The notes below the pieces were generated by a model. That model had not been told where the DNA came from. It saw nothing but the letters and a program-made list of their open reading frames with translations, and ran no database searches. DNA of 64,000 nucleotides. Origin: a virus. Shown one piece after another: positions 43,518 through 52,018 of the stretch. The stretch's first letter is position 1. The number at the start of each line of letters is the position of its first letter. The DNA is taken from positions 18,134-82,133 of the IMG/VR virus record IMGVR_UViG_3300036851_000411; one strand, given 5' to 3'. The position numbers and the translations under genes are program-made.

Positions 43518-44464
43518 CCGCCGCCGCGCTCGTCCGCCCCTCTCCGCGCAACGTGGCCGCCATCCTCGATGCACTCGCCGCGCCGTTCGCGGCCGAGCAT
43601 GTCGGATGGATGCTGCGCGATGGGAAGCTCGACAACAACGTGCCGAAATCGGTGGCGGTGCCGTTCATCGACATCTGCGCCGTGATGGACCGGCTCGACC
43701 AGGTGCTCGGACCGGAGAACTGGAAGGACGACTACCGTCCGGTGCCGAATTCCACGACGGGCTTGCTCTGCGAGCTCTCGATCCGGATCTGGCGTGAGGA
43801 CGAGGGCTACACGTGGCTCACGAAGGTCGATGGTGCCGACCCGACGGCGATCGAGCGCACGAAAGGGGGGATTTCGAGCGCGATGAAGCGCGCCGCGGTG
43901 CGGTTCGGCATCGGTCGCTATCTGCACCGGCTGCCCAAGATGTACGCGTCGTTCGTGCTCGACCGGAGGCGACAGGGCCCGGGGAGGTACTTCGGCTATG
44001 TCAAGGCGTCGAAGGACGACAAGCGCGGTGTTGGCTTTGCGTGGAACCCGCCGACGTTGCCGTCGTGGGCACTGCCTAACGGCAGCGGATGGCCGGGGCC
44101 GACGCGCACGAGCGAAGGAGACAAAAAGGGAGACACAAAGACTGACCGGACCCGAGGCGGCCAGAGCAACGCTGCCGCCGCCTCACATACCGCTGGGGCG
44201 GCAGGAGTCCCTGCCGGCGGGGTGTCTGAGTCAGGGTCGTCGTCCGAAGGCGCCCCCATCGACCCATGCCGCATCGAGCTTCCAAAGCTGATCGGCTTCA
44301 CCGACCTGCGCGGCGTGCCGTTAGGCAAGATCCCGGTCGCCGATCTCCGACGTATCCACCGGCACGTCGAGAAGCGGAAGCCGCACTTGGCGGAGAAGGT
44401 TGCGCACGTGATCGCTGCGTGCGAACAGGCCCCCGGAGGGCGCATCGATGACCTGCCGTTCTGA
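43514..44464 (+). CDS. Rad52-like single-strand annealing protein
   Basis: 316 aa. VPFIDICAVMDRLDQVLGPENWKDDYRPV..LLCELSIRIW, TWLTKVDGADPTAIERTKGGISSAMKRAAVRFGIGRYLHRLP match the Rad52/22 annealing core (~20-150). A long low-complexity Ser/Thr/Gly linker follows, then a C-terminal alpha-helical part (LRRIHRHVEKRKPHLAEKV). It promotes annealing for phage recombination. Confidence 0.88.
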   Translation: MTAAALVRPSPRNVAAILDALAAPFAAEHVGWMLRDGKLDNNVPKSVAVPFIDICAVMDRLDQVLGPENWKDDYRPVPNSTTGLLCELSIRIWREDEGYTWLTKVDGADPTAIERTKGGISSAMKRAAVRFGIGRYLHRLPKMYASFVLDRRRQGPGRYFGYVKASKDDKRGVGFAWNPPTLPSWALPNGSGWPGPTRTSEGDKKGDTKTDRTRGGQSNAAAASHTAGAAGVPAGGVSESGSSSEGAPIDPCRIELPKLIGFTDLRGVPLGKIPVADLRRIHRHVEKRKPHLAEKVAHVIAACEQAPGGRIDDLPF

Positions 44465-44475
44465 GGGCGTCGGCC

Positions 44476-44832
44476 ATGGCGATCACCGAGAAGAGTGCTC
44501 GGTGCCGCAAGTGCGGATGGTTCCTCCCGGAACCGCCCGCCGAGCAGGCCTGCGGCATGTGTGGCAGTGGAGCGGGCGACCCGATCGAGCTGACGGCGCT
44601 CGACCGCATCTACCTCCTGGTGCGGGCGGCGCAGCGGTTGCGGGCGAAGCTGGAATCCGAGGCCGGGCTCGACGATCGGACGTACTGGGACCGGAAGCTG
44701 TTCAACCACTACATCGACCAGGACCAGCAGCCGTCCCCGGAAGGGTTCACGGTGCAGACGCCGATCGCCGACATGGCCAGGAAGATCAAGGAGGAGTCGG
44801 GGGTCTGGCGTCAGGCGGGGTGCCCGGTATGA
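44476..44832 (+). CDS. Zinc-ribbon hypothetical protein (118 aa)
   Basis: CRKCGWFLPEPPAEQACGMCG supplies two CxxC pairs. The rest is helical (LDRIYLLVRAAQRLRAKLESEAG). Overlaps the next gene by 4 nt. Confidence 0.6.
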   Translation: MAITEKSARCRKCGWFLPEPPAEQACGMCGSGAGDPIELTALDRIYLLVRAAQRLRAKLESEAGLDDRTYWDRKLFNHYIDQDQQPSPEGFTVQTPIADMARKIKEESGVWRQAGCPV

Positions 44833-45128
44833 CGCGCCCGAAACCACGATGCGAATGGTGCGGTGCCGTGATTCCCGCCCGGCGATTGGAGCGGGTGAGT
44901 TCCATGCGTGGCGCGTGGAGCTTCTGCTCGGATCACTGCGAGCGCGATGAGCGCGTCGCGAACGCTGGCGGCGGGGATGGCGAAGTGGCTGACGTTAGGC
45001 AACCGCGCTGCTCCGCGGAGTCCTGCGCTTGTGGCGCGTATCGCCCGCGGGACGACGGCGAGGAGGCATGCCACTGCGGGTGCCGGTGGTGCGACAACTC
45101 TCTCTTTCAGCCAGAGCGGATCGACTGA
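44829..45128 (+). CDS. Cysteine-rich zinc-binding protein (99 aa)
   Basis: Starts at ATG 44829 in an ATGA overlap. CEWCGAVIP, FCSDHCERDERV, then SAESCACG and EACHCGCRWCDN, so eleven Cys in pairs suggest two or more zinc sites. Possibly a DNA- or RNA-binding zinc-ribbon. Overlaps the following ATG. Confidence 0.6.
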   Translation: MTRPKPRCEWCGAVIPARRLERVSSMRGAWSFCSDHCERDERVANAGGGDGEVADVRQPRCSAESCACGAYRPRDDGEEACHCGCRWCDNSLFQPERID

Positions 45129-45517
45129 TGCAGATCCTCGCGGACAAGGTGGAGACGTTCATCGGCACGCTCGAGTCGCGCGCTACCCAGCGAGAGAAGG
45201 AGGGCGCGAACACTGCGCTCGCCTACCGCAGCATCGCGGCGGAGCTGCGGACGAAGCTCGACGAGTGGATGCACACGGCCCTCAAGATCAGCGAGGCCGT
45301 CGAGGTGAGCGGGTACAGCAAGGCGCAGCTCAACAACCTGCGCCGGCAGGGGCTCACGACGTTCTGTTTGTGCGACCTCCCGATCAAGCCGCGCCCGCGG
45401 AAGCCGGCGCTCGTTACCCGGGCGCGTGTGTCGAAGGGGAAGGGAAGCGGAAAGGGTGCACCGCGCCGGAAAGGCCCCGAGCTCGCCGCGTCGATGCTCC
45501 GACGGAGGCACGGATGA
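45128..45517 (+). CDS. Probable excisionase-like or HTH DNA-binding protein
   Basis: 129 aa from ATG 45128. The central ISEAVEVSGYSKAQLNNLRRQGLTTF is a winged-helix-like unit found in excisionases (S.....yS...L.nLrRqGLt). The tail is Lys/Arg-rich. It lies 1.4 kb before the integrase. Function inferred. Confidence 0.58.
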   Translation: MQILADKVETFIGTLESRATQREKEGANTALAYRSIAAELRTKLDEWMHTALKISEAVEVSGYSKAQLNNLRRQGLTTFCLCDLPIKPRPRKPALVTRARVSKGKGSGKGAPRRKGPELAASMLRRRHG

Positions 45518-46023
45518 CGGTGCTCCGTGTCGTCACCATGAGCGCCGAACGGGTGGCGGAGTACCGGCCAGCGCCGGGCGACATCTGCATCTCGATCACG
45601 AGCGACGCCAACCGGCCGGCGCAGTTGGCTTACGGATTCGCCGACGTGCTCCGACTCACGTTCATCGATGACCCGTTCCCGAATCCGAATCGGCCGCCGC
45701 AAGGCATCCAGCCGGTGCACGCCGATGGGATTGCGGCGCTCATTGCGAAACACATCGATCAGCCAGTGACGTGTGTCGTGCACTGCATGGTCGGCACGTC
45801 GCGCTCTCCGGCGATCGCGCTCGCGCTTGAAGACGCGGGGCTCGTTCGGTACGAGCGACCATGGTGGTGGACTCGTCTCGCCGAGGAGGAGCACCGCGCT
45901 CACATCACGCTGTCGGCGGTCTACCGCGAGGTGACCGAGGCGGTGCATCGCTACGGCGAGCAGCACGACCTGATGTGGCCCGTGATGGAAGAGATCGCGC
46001 GCCGGCAGCGAGGTGCCGAGTGA
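45514..46023 (+). CDS. Dual-specificity/tyrosine phosphatase-like protein
   Basis: 169 aa, ATG in a 4-nt overlap. VTCVVHCMVGTSRSPAIALAL holds the C(X)5R P-loop (Cys-M-V-G-T-S-Arg, residues ~91-97) preceded by His, the signature of Cys-dependent phosphatases. The general-acid Asp is probably in FIDDPFPNP. Substrate may be a host phosphoprotein. Confidence 0.8.
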   Translation: MTVLRVVTMSAERVAEYRPAPGDICISITSDANRPAQLAYGFADVLRLTFIDDPFPNPNRPPQGIQPVHADGIAALIAKHIDQPVTCVVHCMVGTSRSPAIALALEDAGLVRYERPWWWTRLAEEEHRAHITLSAVYREVTEAVHRYGEQHDLMWPVMEEIARRQRGAE

Positions 46024-46607
46024 CGACCGCGATGCACATGCTCCATCCGCCGACGACCGCGCGCCGTGGGTCCGTCACTCGATGCGAGCACTGTGGCGCG
46101 ATGCGACCCGTGATCACCCCGGTCACCATCGAGGACGAGGCGCTGCGTGCGTTGGCGGTCGACCTCGACGGCGCCACTGACGGCGCCTGGCGGTTCTTCC
46201 GCACGCTGTTCGATGTCGCCGAGCCACCCACGACGGTCGACGAGCTCGTGTACGCGCTGGCCGTCGACCGTACGATGCTGTGCGCCCGGTTCCACCGCGC
46301 GGGACTGGGGCCGGTGGGGAACTACGTGCGGATGGCGCTCCTCATCCGTGCCGCCCGCGCCCTCGAGCTGTCGACCGCACGGCTGCCGGTCGTCGCCACG
46401 ACGCTAGGCTGGGCCACGGCCGGCTCGTTCGCCAAGTCGGTGCAGGGAACACTCGGTATCTCGATGCGTCTCTTTCGCAGCTACTACACGGGCCGCGTCA
46501 TGCTTGACCGGTTCCGCATGGAGCTCGTGGTGCCGCACGCCGATCTGTTTCGTGGGATGGACCCGTTGGCCGCCGGCGCGCGACGGAGGGACCGCCGACG
46601 TGCCTAA
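46020..46607 (+). CDS. AraC-type HTH regulator
   Basis: 195 aa from GTG 46020. CEHCGAM and the C-terminal AGLGPVGNYVRMALLIRAARALELSTARLPVVATTLGWATAGSFAKSVQGTLGIS match the AraC double HTH. The N-terminus is small without a sugar-binding fold, so a signal other than a sugar is expected. The first residues overlap the phosphatase stop. Confidence 0.72.
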   Translation: MTTAMHMLHPPTTARRGSVTRCEHCGAMRPVITPVTIEDEALRALAVDLDGATDGAWRFFRTLFDVAEPPTTVDELVYALAVDRTMLCARFHRAGLGPVGNYVRMALLIRAARALELSTARLPVVATTLGWATAGSFAKSVQGTLGISMRLFRSYYTGRVMLDRFRMELVVPHADLFRGMDPLAAGARRRDRRRA

Positions 46608-46884
46608 CCACACTCGTAACACGACGCCCAAGGTCTTCATCTTCGCGGCGAATAGCGGTGTCGCGCATCTCGTCGCGCGAGAGATCGGGATCCCCGCCGG
46701 AGCGTTCTGGGTGCTCGACCATCCGCGCCAGCTCGATGGAGTGTCGAGGGGCCGGCTCGTCATCGAGGAGGAGGGAGCGGTGGACCGGCGCGACTACGCC
46801 GACATGCACGACGAGATGCAGGTGCATGAGTGCCAGATAGCGCGGGTCAGTCTCGACAAGCTGATGGGCGTGGTGCGTCGATGA
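46600..46884 (+). CDS. Hypothetical protein upstream of integrase (94 aa)
   Basis: GTG 46600 overlapping the AraC-like gene. KVFIFAANSGVAHLVAREIG starts with a Rossmann-like strand-loop; an acidic C-terminus (VDRRDYADMHDEMQVHECQ). Overlaps the integrase ATG by 4 nt. Unassigned. Confidence 0.55.
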   Translation: MPNHTRNTTPKVFIFAANSGVAHLVAREIGIPAGAFWVLDHPRQLDGVSRGRLVIEEEGAVDRRDYADMHDEMQVHECQIARVSLDKLMGVVRR

Positions 46885-48329
46885 CGCCGAAGCGAAAGCG
46901 ACCCGCATGCTGGTATCAGACCGCCGGTGAGGCGCCGTTCACCGTTGCCGTGCGCGAGAAAACGCTGGGCGGCATGCTCTACGGCGGCGCCTACGACCAC
47001 GATCTCGGTCGCTACACGTGGAGCTCGCTCGGCCACCGCGATCGCGCCGAGGCACTGACGTGGGCGCAGAAACAGGCCGAGGCGTTAGGGGCCGGTGGCC
47101 GGGCGTTGGAGCTCCCCAAGGGCGGCCCCACGGTCGCGGGTGTGCTCGCGCTCTACGCCGCCAACGCGCTCGGTCAGAACGCGGCGAGCGTGCAGCGCGA
47201 CGACCGGCGTCGCGTCGCGATGTGGTCGCGCCTCTTTGGCCCCACGTCGCACTGGCGCGGGCCCAAGGATGACGCGGAGCGGCGGGTGGCAATGGTCACC
47301 GCGGCGGACCACGCGCGGTTCCTGCGCGAGCGGATGGCGGGCGCGATCGACGCCGACGGCGTGTTCGTCCCGCCGGAAGGTCGGACCATCGAGCGGCAGC
47401 GCCCGCGCGCGCGTGTCGAGCCGACGACCCGCTTCGCCAGGGCGGCACGCGGCCATGGCAGGAGCGGGTCAGCGAAGCGCGTGATGGTCACCGTGTCAGA
47501 GCACGAGGACCGCAGACCGAAGCGAGCGCGGACGGCGAACGCCGACGTGATCTTCCTGACGACGGCGCTCAACTGGGCGTGCGGGTTCCTTGTGAACGGC
47601 CGGCCGCTGCTCGACCGCAACCCATGGGGCGCGGTCTCCCCGGGCGTGCCCAAAGCGATCCGTCCCGCGGCCGAGCACAGCGTGCGACGGCCGACGATCA
47701 CTTACGACCAGTACCTGGCGCTCCGCGCGCACGCGCCCCGGGTAATGACGCGCGTGCCTGGCGAGGGCATGGTCCCCAGTCACCTGCCGGCGCTGGTCGA
47801 CCTCGTCGAGGACGTGGGTCGCCGCATTACGTCGATCTGCCGCCTCTTGACGGACGACCTCCGATGGGGAACACGTCGCGACACGGGGGCCCATGGGATC
47901 GTTGCCGTGCGGTGGCCACCACTCAAGCGGGAACGAGCCGAGTGGATCCCGGTCGGGATGAACGGCCGGACGGCCGACGTGCTGGAAGCCGAGGTGCGGA
48001 AGCGTCCTGGCATGGGGGCACGTCCGGTATTCCCCGCGCCGAAGGACCCGGCCGCGCCGATCACGCGATACCTCGCGGACGACTGGCTGCGACGCTGCTA
48101 CGTGCTCGCAGACGTGGCGCCGCTCGAGGGAGGGCTCTGGCATCCGTTCCGCCGGAAGTGGGCGACGGAGCGGAAGCATCTGCCGGCGGCGGACGTGATG
48201 AAGGCGGCCGGATGGAAGGACCGGCGGAGCCTGGAGACGGCGTACCAACAGCCTGACGACGAGACGACGTTGGCCGTGGTGGACGAGCCGCGGAAGCTGC
48301 GCGACCGAAAGCACAGCCGGGAGGCCTAA
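46881..48329 (+). CDS. int: Tyrosine recombinase (integrase) of phage 1
   Basis: 482 aa from ATG 46881. The C-terminal catalytic half has box I (DVGRRITSICRLL) with the first Arg around 314, HPFRR at 421-425 (HxxR), a W in KAAGW and the tyrosine at ~455 (SLETAYQQ). The N-terminal half has an AP2-like DNA-binding beta/helix part. It recombines phage attP with the host attB at a tRNA-Pro-type gene whose 3' remnant lies 2.6 kb downstream. Confidence 0.85.
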   Translation: MTPKRKRPACWYQTAGEAPFTVAVREKTLGGMLYGGAYDHDLGRYTWSSLGHRDRAEALTWAQKQAEALGAGGRALELPKGGPTVAGVLALYAANALGQNAASVQRDDRRRVAMWSRLFGPTSHWRGPKDDAERRVAMVTAADHARFLRERMAGAIDADGVFVPPEGRTIERQRPRARVEPTTRFARAARGHGRSGSAKRVMVTVSEHEDRRPKRARTANADVIFLTTALNWACGFLVNGRPLLDRNPWGAVSPGVPKAIRPAAEHSVRRPTITYDQYLALRAHAPRVMTRVPGEGMVPSHLPALVDLVEDVGRRITSICRLLTDDLRWGTRRDTGAHGIVAVRWPPLKRERAEWIPVGMNGRTADVLEAEVRKRPGMGARPVFPAPKDPAAPITRYLADDWLRRCYVLADVAPLEGGLWHPFRRKWATERKHLPAADVMKAAGWKDRRSLETAYQQPDDETTLAVVDEPRKLRDRKHSREA

Positions 48330-48331
48330 CG

Positions 48332-48694
48332 ATGCCTGCCGTCTACATTCGAGATATCGTGCCCCCATCAGGGCTTCGCCATCATGATCACTTCTTTTCG
48401 TGTCAAATCTGCCAACGGACCTTTGAGCGTGGCGGGCGGCGCGAGGGCTTCGTGAAGTCCGGCGCAAGCAATCACGCGCTTACGTGCCGGGAGATCGTCG
48501 CATTCCTCCGTGGCTTCGTGTTGGGTGGATACGACGCGGGCCGCGGTGCACAGACCGCACTCCCGGCAGCCGAGGCCGATCCGTACACACGGCGCCGCAT
48601 CCAGGCGAACATCGCGAGGCGTAAGCGTGAATCGCCGATCGAGTGGCAGACGCTTGAGCGCTACTGCGCGTCTTTGCCACCCATCTCACCCTAA
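48332..48694 (+). CDS. Hypothetical protein (120 aa)
   Basis: ATG 2 nt after the integrase stop. HHDHFFSCQICQRTFERGGRREGF has a CxxC; a helical C-terminus follows. The stop lies in a CCTAACG motif. No family. Confidence 0.5.
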   Translation: MPAVYIRDIVPPSGLRHHDHFFSCQICQRTFERGGRREGFVKSGASNHALTCREIVAFLRGFVLGGYDAGRGAQTALPAAEADPYTRRRIQANIARRKRESPIEWQTLERYCASLPPISP

Positions 48695-48713
48695 CGACGG
48701 AGCCCGACTCCCT

Positions 48714-49124
48714 ATGGCACCCGGTAGCGCCATCGCGAACACCCCCGTGAAGTTCTCCGAGCGGATCCGCACGCTCGGCATGGGGACGCTCGACCATGAA
48801 GCCACCACGAAGCTCGACGAGCTCACCGCCGAGATGGTGAAGCTCGCCAAGGCAACGGGCGGCAAACCCAAGGGCCAGCTCGTCGTCAAGCTCGACTTCA
48901 AGCTGAACGGCGACGTGTTCGACATCGACTACGACATCGTGATGAAGTGGCCGAAGCCGGCGCGCCATCGCGCCATCCTGTTCGCCGCGCCCGACGGCAC
49001 GCTCTCCGACCACAGCCACACGCAAACGTCGCTCGAGCTGCCGTCCCCGGTCCGGTCGATCGAGGCGATGCCCGAGCCCGTGCGCGACATGCACGCGGGA
49101 GACCGCGTGTTGCGATCGCTCTAA
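48714..49124 (+). CDS. Hypothetical protein (136 aa)
   Basis: ATG 48714. DHEATTKLDELTAEMVKLAKATGGKPKGQLVVKLDFKLNGDVFDIDYDIVMKWPKP. A small alpha/beta protein next to the DUF2303 gene. In comparable phages a short gene at this place is common; function unknown. Confidence 0.6.
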   Translation: MAPGSAIANTPVKFSERIRTLGMGTLDHEATTKLDELTAEMVKLAKATGGKPKGQLVVKLDFKLNGDVFDIDYDIVMKWPKPARHRAILFAAPDGTLSDHSHTQTSLELPSPVRSIEAMPEPVRDMHAGDRVLRSL

Positions 49125-49160
49125 ACGGTTCCCTCACTCTCTCACTTTCAACGAGCCATC

Positions 49161-50117
49161 ATGGCACCGCCTAACAACCAAGGTCCCGTCCGCGGGCGTT
49201 CGTCCGAGGATGCGCCGCGCAATTCCGAAACGCTCGACATGGCGAACGTGTTCGCCGAGATGTGGGGTACCAAGTTCGCGAAACTCGAGGCTATCGAGCA
49301 GCGCACCGCCTCCCTCGCGATCGTCCCGAAGGGCACGGAGCTGCAGAGCGTCAAGCGGTTCTACGACGAGTTCGCGGCGAAGCCGGATCGTCGGAAGGGC
49401 ACCGCGCAGATCCGCGACAAGGAGTCATTCGTCGCCCACGTCAACCGTCACAAGAGCGATCCCACGACGGTCATCTTCGCGGTGCCCGATCGGACCGCGC
49501 CCAAGCTCCTCGCCGTGTACGACTACAACCCGGCGTCCGGCGAGCTCAGCGACGCGCGGTTCATGCAGCATCGCGCCGAATACCAGGTGCCCACGTCCGA
49601 CGAGTGGAAGGCGTGGATGGGCATCAACGGCCGTCCGCTCGACCCGCACACGTTCTCGGCCTTCCTCGAGGACCGTATCGCCGACGTGATGAGCTCGGGG
49701 GAAGGGGACGCCAAGCTCGACGCGCTCGCCGATCTCCTGCGCGGCACGTGGGCCTCGGCGCCCATGCTCATGGGGCTGTCGCGTGGCATCGAGGTGAACG
49801 TTGCCAGCAAGGTGAAGCAGGCCCAGACACTGGCCACTGGCGAGATCAGCGTCACCTTCGACGAGGTGCACACCGACGGCTCAGGGCAGCCGATCAAGGT
49901 GCCGAATCTCTTCCTCATCGGCATCCCCGTGTTCTATCGCGGGGACCGCTTCCCGATCGTCGCCAAGCTTCGCTACCGGGTGCAGGGCGGTGGCATCCAG
50001 TGGTCGATCGTGTTGCACCAACCCGAGATCGCCTTCGACACGGCGTTCGACGAGCTGTGCAAGGATGTGGCGGGCGTCACGGAGCGGCTGGTGATCCGCG
50101 GGACGCCGGAGGCCTAA
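49161..50117 (+). CDS. DUF2303 (YfdQ-like) phage protein
   Basis: 318 aa. VPKGTELQSVKRFYDEFAAKPDRRKGTAQIRDKESFVAHVNRHKSDPTTVIFA, LLAVYDYNPASGEL and EWKAWMGINGRPLDPHTFSAFLEDRI are the DUF2303 blocks found in many temperate phages. Role unknown. Follows the integrase region. Confidence 0.82.
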   Translation: MAPPNNQGPVRGRSSEDAPRNSETLDMANVFAEMWGTKFAKLEAIEQRTASLAIVPKGTELQSVKRFYDEFAAKPDRRKGTAQIRDKESFVAHVNRHKSDPTTVIFAVPDRTAPKLLAVYDYNPASGELSDARFMQHRAEYQVPTSDEWKAWMGINGRPLDPHTFSAFLEDRIADVMSSGEGDAKLDALADLLRGTWASAPMLMGLSRGIEVNVASKVKQAQTLATGEISVTFDEVHTDGSGQPIKVPNLFLIGIPVFYRGDRFPIVAKLRYRVQGGGIQWSIVLHQPEIAFDTAFDELCKDVAGVTERLVIRGTPEA

Positions 50118-50119
50118 CG

Positions 50120-50311
50120 ATGAGGCGCGCCCGGACCGCAACCCTCGCCGACATCGGCTTCGTGATCGTGCTGCTCATCGTGGGCGCGCTCGCGATCGCC
50201 GCGGGGGTGAGCATCGTCGGCGATCAGCGGGCGTGCCGGGCATTGGGCGGCCAGCCGATGACGGATCGGTTCGGCAACACGGTGTGTTTCAACGTGCCGG
50301 CGCCCAGGTAG
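50120..50311 (+). CDS. Small membrane protein (63 aa)
   Basis: ATG 2 nt after the previous stop. FVIVLLIVGALAIAAGVSIVG is one membrane helix, then C...C residues (RACRALGG, TVCFN). Confidence 0.55.
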   Translation: MRRARTATLADIGFVIVLLIVGALAIAAGVSIVGDQRACRALGGQPMTDRFGNTVCFNVPAPR

Positions 50312-50325
50312 CGCTAGCAACACGT

Positions 50326-50778
50326 ATGACCACTCACCCGGAGGTGCCCATCGGTAGCCTAACGCACGAAATCGACCGTTTCGTGGGGCGCGTCGTCCGC
50401 GCGCTCTTGCGACCGCTGCTCGAAGAAGTCGAGCAGAACATTCTCAGCGAGGTTGGGATCATGGTAAACGAGAAGGTGACCGCGGCCCTGGGCCGTCTCA
50501 GCACGAAGATCGGCGAGGCGCAGACGAACATCATCGCCGCCGGCGCGAGGGAGGCCGGCGAGATCAAGACCAATCTGCAGGCGGTGGCCAAGCAGATTCG
50601 CGATGGCTCGGCTGGTACGCCCGAGGAGATCGCGACCGCGATCGACGAGCAGGCGAACAGCGTCGGCGCGCTGGGGGAAGCCATCGTGACGGGCATCGAT
50701 GCGTTGTCCACCGGGGTGACGATCGAGAACAGCAACCCGGATGAAACGCCGCCGGCCGGCACGCCGCCGGAAGGGTAG
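50326..50778 (+). CDS. Hypothetical helical protein (150 aa)
   Basis: ATG 50326. Coiled-coil-like: RALLRPLLEEVEQNILSEVG, KIGEAQTNIIAAGAREAGEIKTNLQAVAKQIRD. Last phage gene before regulon site 7 and the attachment site; unassigned. Confidence 0.55.
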   Translation: MTTHPEVPIGSLTHEIDRFVGRVVRALLRPLLEEVEQNILSEVGIMVNEKVTAALGRLSTKIGEAQTNIIAAGAREAGEIKTNLQAVAKQIRDGSAGTPEEIATAIDEQANSVGALGEAIVTGIDALSTGVTIENSNPDETPPAGTPPEG

Positions 50779-50839
50779 GGCGGGGGTAGCAACCGAACTG
50801 GCAAACTAGGCGGCTTACTGTAAGCCGGTTCGGGCTCGG

Positions 50840-50867
50840 TTCGGATTATGTGTTTATCGCTTACTCA
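50840..50867 (+). promoter_or_regulatory. Phage regulon site 7, next to att
   Basis: TATGTGTTTATCGCTTA at 50847-50863 (two mismatches). It points rightward to the attachment core 50 nt away. In the circular phage form it would read into the left-end genes that lie outside this window. Confidence 0.58.
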
Positions 50868-50913
50868 TTTCGAGGATTGACTATAGGCGGCTTCGGCGTT
50901 TGACTTTCATGCA

Positions 50914-50954
50914 TGGGGTTCAGGGGGTCGCGGGTTCAAATCCCGCCGTCCCGA
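50914..50954 (+). other. attR-like site: 3' remnant of a proline-type tRNA
   Basis: The 41 nt contain the anticodon 3' stem (GTTCA), a variable loop, the T-arm GCGGG-TTCAAAT-CCCGC and the acceptor strand CGTCCCG plus discriminator A. The matching 5' half (acceptor CGGGACG) is absent upstream, where phage DNA is. This is what integration of a phage into a tRNA gene leaves at its far end. No CCA follows. Confidence 0.75.
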
Positions 50955-50958
50955 TATG

Positions 50959-50998
50959 AAGGCCTGACAACGACTTACGTTGTCTGGCCTTCGTCGTT
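50959..50998 (+). terminator. Terminator after the tRNA remnant
   Basis: AAGGCC..GACAACG arms and CGTTGTC..GGCCTT with loop ACTTA, followed by a TCGTCGTTTT tract. Originally it would have ended the tRNA transcript. Confidence 0.72.
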
Positions 50999-51255
50999 TT
51001 CGCTGCTACGTGGTATGGTTTCTGGTATGGTTTGCGTGCGATTGACCCAGCTTTCGCCTCTGGAAGTAAACGCTGAGCCCTATCGTTGGGCAGCAACGCA
51101 CAGTGGAACCAGTGGTCCGCGACTGTAGATATTGAGATTTGAATATCTTGACAGGCCACGCCAGATAGGTGAGGCGCTGCAGGCGAGGCCTCTCGAAGTA
51201 TTGCGTTAAGTAATAACAATCGTCATACTTCAGTCGATGCTTTCTAGGAGATACT
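50999..51255. other. Junction between the att site and the toxin-antitoxin pair
   Basis: No supported gene. It has a direct duplication TGGTATGGTTT, a 7-bp inverted repeat AGATATT/AATATCT (51127-51133, 51142-51148) overlapping TTGACA at 51148-51153, and a clear AGGAG before ATG 51256. Less GC-rich than both sides. May include the toxin-antitoxin promoter. Confidence 0.5.
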
Positions 51256-51567
51256 ATGGCACGGCGAGCAATAGCCGGTTACGCGATTCCCAAGCGTCGG
51301 CGCCGGTTCAGCGAGGCTCCGCGAGAACGGACGTCGCTTTCCCTCCGCGCTGACGTGGTTGACGCCGCCAAGCAGGTTGTCCAGGCTGGTGAGGCGGAAA
51401 ACCTCAGTGCGTTCGTCGAAGCTGCTCTAGAAGAGAAGCTTTTGCGTTCCAAGCGCGCAGCGTTGTATTCCGCCTACGACGAAGCGCTGACTGACCCTCT
51501 GTTCACCGCCGACATGAACGCGATCACGAAGTCGTTCACGCCGGCCGATAGCGACGGACTGGAGTGA
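51256..51567 (+). CDS. Antitoxin of a MazEF/PemIK-type pair
   Basis: 103 aa, ATG with AGGAG 6 nt upstream. A basic N-terminus (RRRRFSEAPRERTSLSLRADVVDAAKQVVQAGEAENLSAFVEAALEEKLL) has the ribbon-helix-helix pattern (SLSLR..V...A). The C-terminal tail is disordered and likely toxin-binding. Autoregulation of its own promoter is expected. Confidence 0.72.
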   Translation: MARRAIAGYAIPKRRRRFSEAPRERTSLSLRADVVDAAKQVVQAGEAENLSAFVEAALEEKLLRSKRAALYSAYDEALTDPLFTADMNAITKSFTPADSDGLE

Positions 51568-51588
51568 TCCCAAGGGAGGGATCTACGA

Positions 51589-51975
51589 GTGGCGATTCTT
51601 GGAAATGTTGACCAGTGGGGTACTTACTGGGCTGACTTGGACCCCGCAGTGGGTAGTGAGCAGGGCGGCGAGAGTCGCCCTGTTCTTGTTGTGTCGAACG
51701 ATGGATTCAACGCTCGATTCACGGTCGTAACGGTTCTGCCGATTACGAAAGCCACCGGCAAGAGCCGAAAGGTCTATCCGTTCGAAGTTCCACTTCCGGC
51801 GTCAGTCGCCGGAAACCCTGAGGACAGCATCATCATGCCTCAGCAAATCCGGACGATTTCTAAGACTCGACTGACCGACCGCATGGGGGCAGTGGCCGAC
51901 TTAGAACTGCGGCGCGTGATCGAGGACAAGATCCTCGATCATCTGGGGATCAGTTTGGACGAGGCCGAGGATTAG
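51589..51975 (+). CDS. MazF/PemK-family endoribonuclease toxin
   Basis: 128 aa from GTG 51589, preceded by GGGAGG. DQWGTYWADLDPAVGSEQGGESRPVLVVSNDGFN, VVTVLPITKATG and IIMPQQIRTISKTRLTDRMGAV are the MazF SH3-like barrel blocks with the catalytic Arg (ESRP). It cleaves mRNA when free of the antitoxin. Confidence 0.85.
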   Translation: MAILGNVDQWGTYWADLDPAVGSEQGGESRPVLVVSNDGFNARFTVVTVLPITKATGKSRKVYPFEVPLPASVAGNPEDSIIMPQQIRTISKTRLTDRMGAVADLELRRVIEDKILDHLGISLDEAED

Positions 51976-52018
51976 TTCTGTCGACTCGATTCGAGAAGTT
52001 CACGCATAGGAGGCAGGC

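Noticed and set aside
50920-51219. Minus-strand 99-residue frame ending in GFEPATP
   Set aside because: Its end is the antisense translation of the tRNA T-arm, a well-known artefact. It could be a dead integrase tail, but nothing else supports that.
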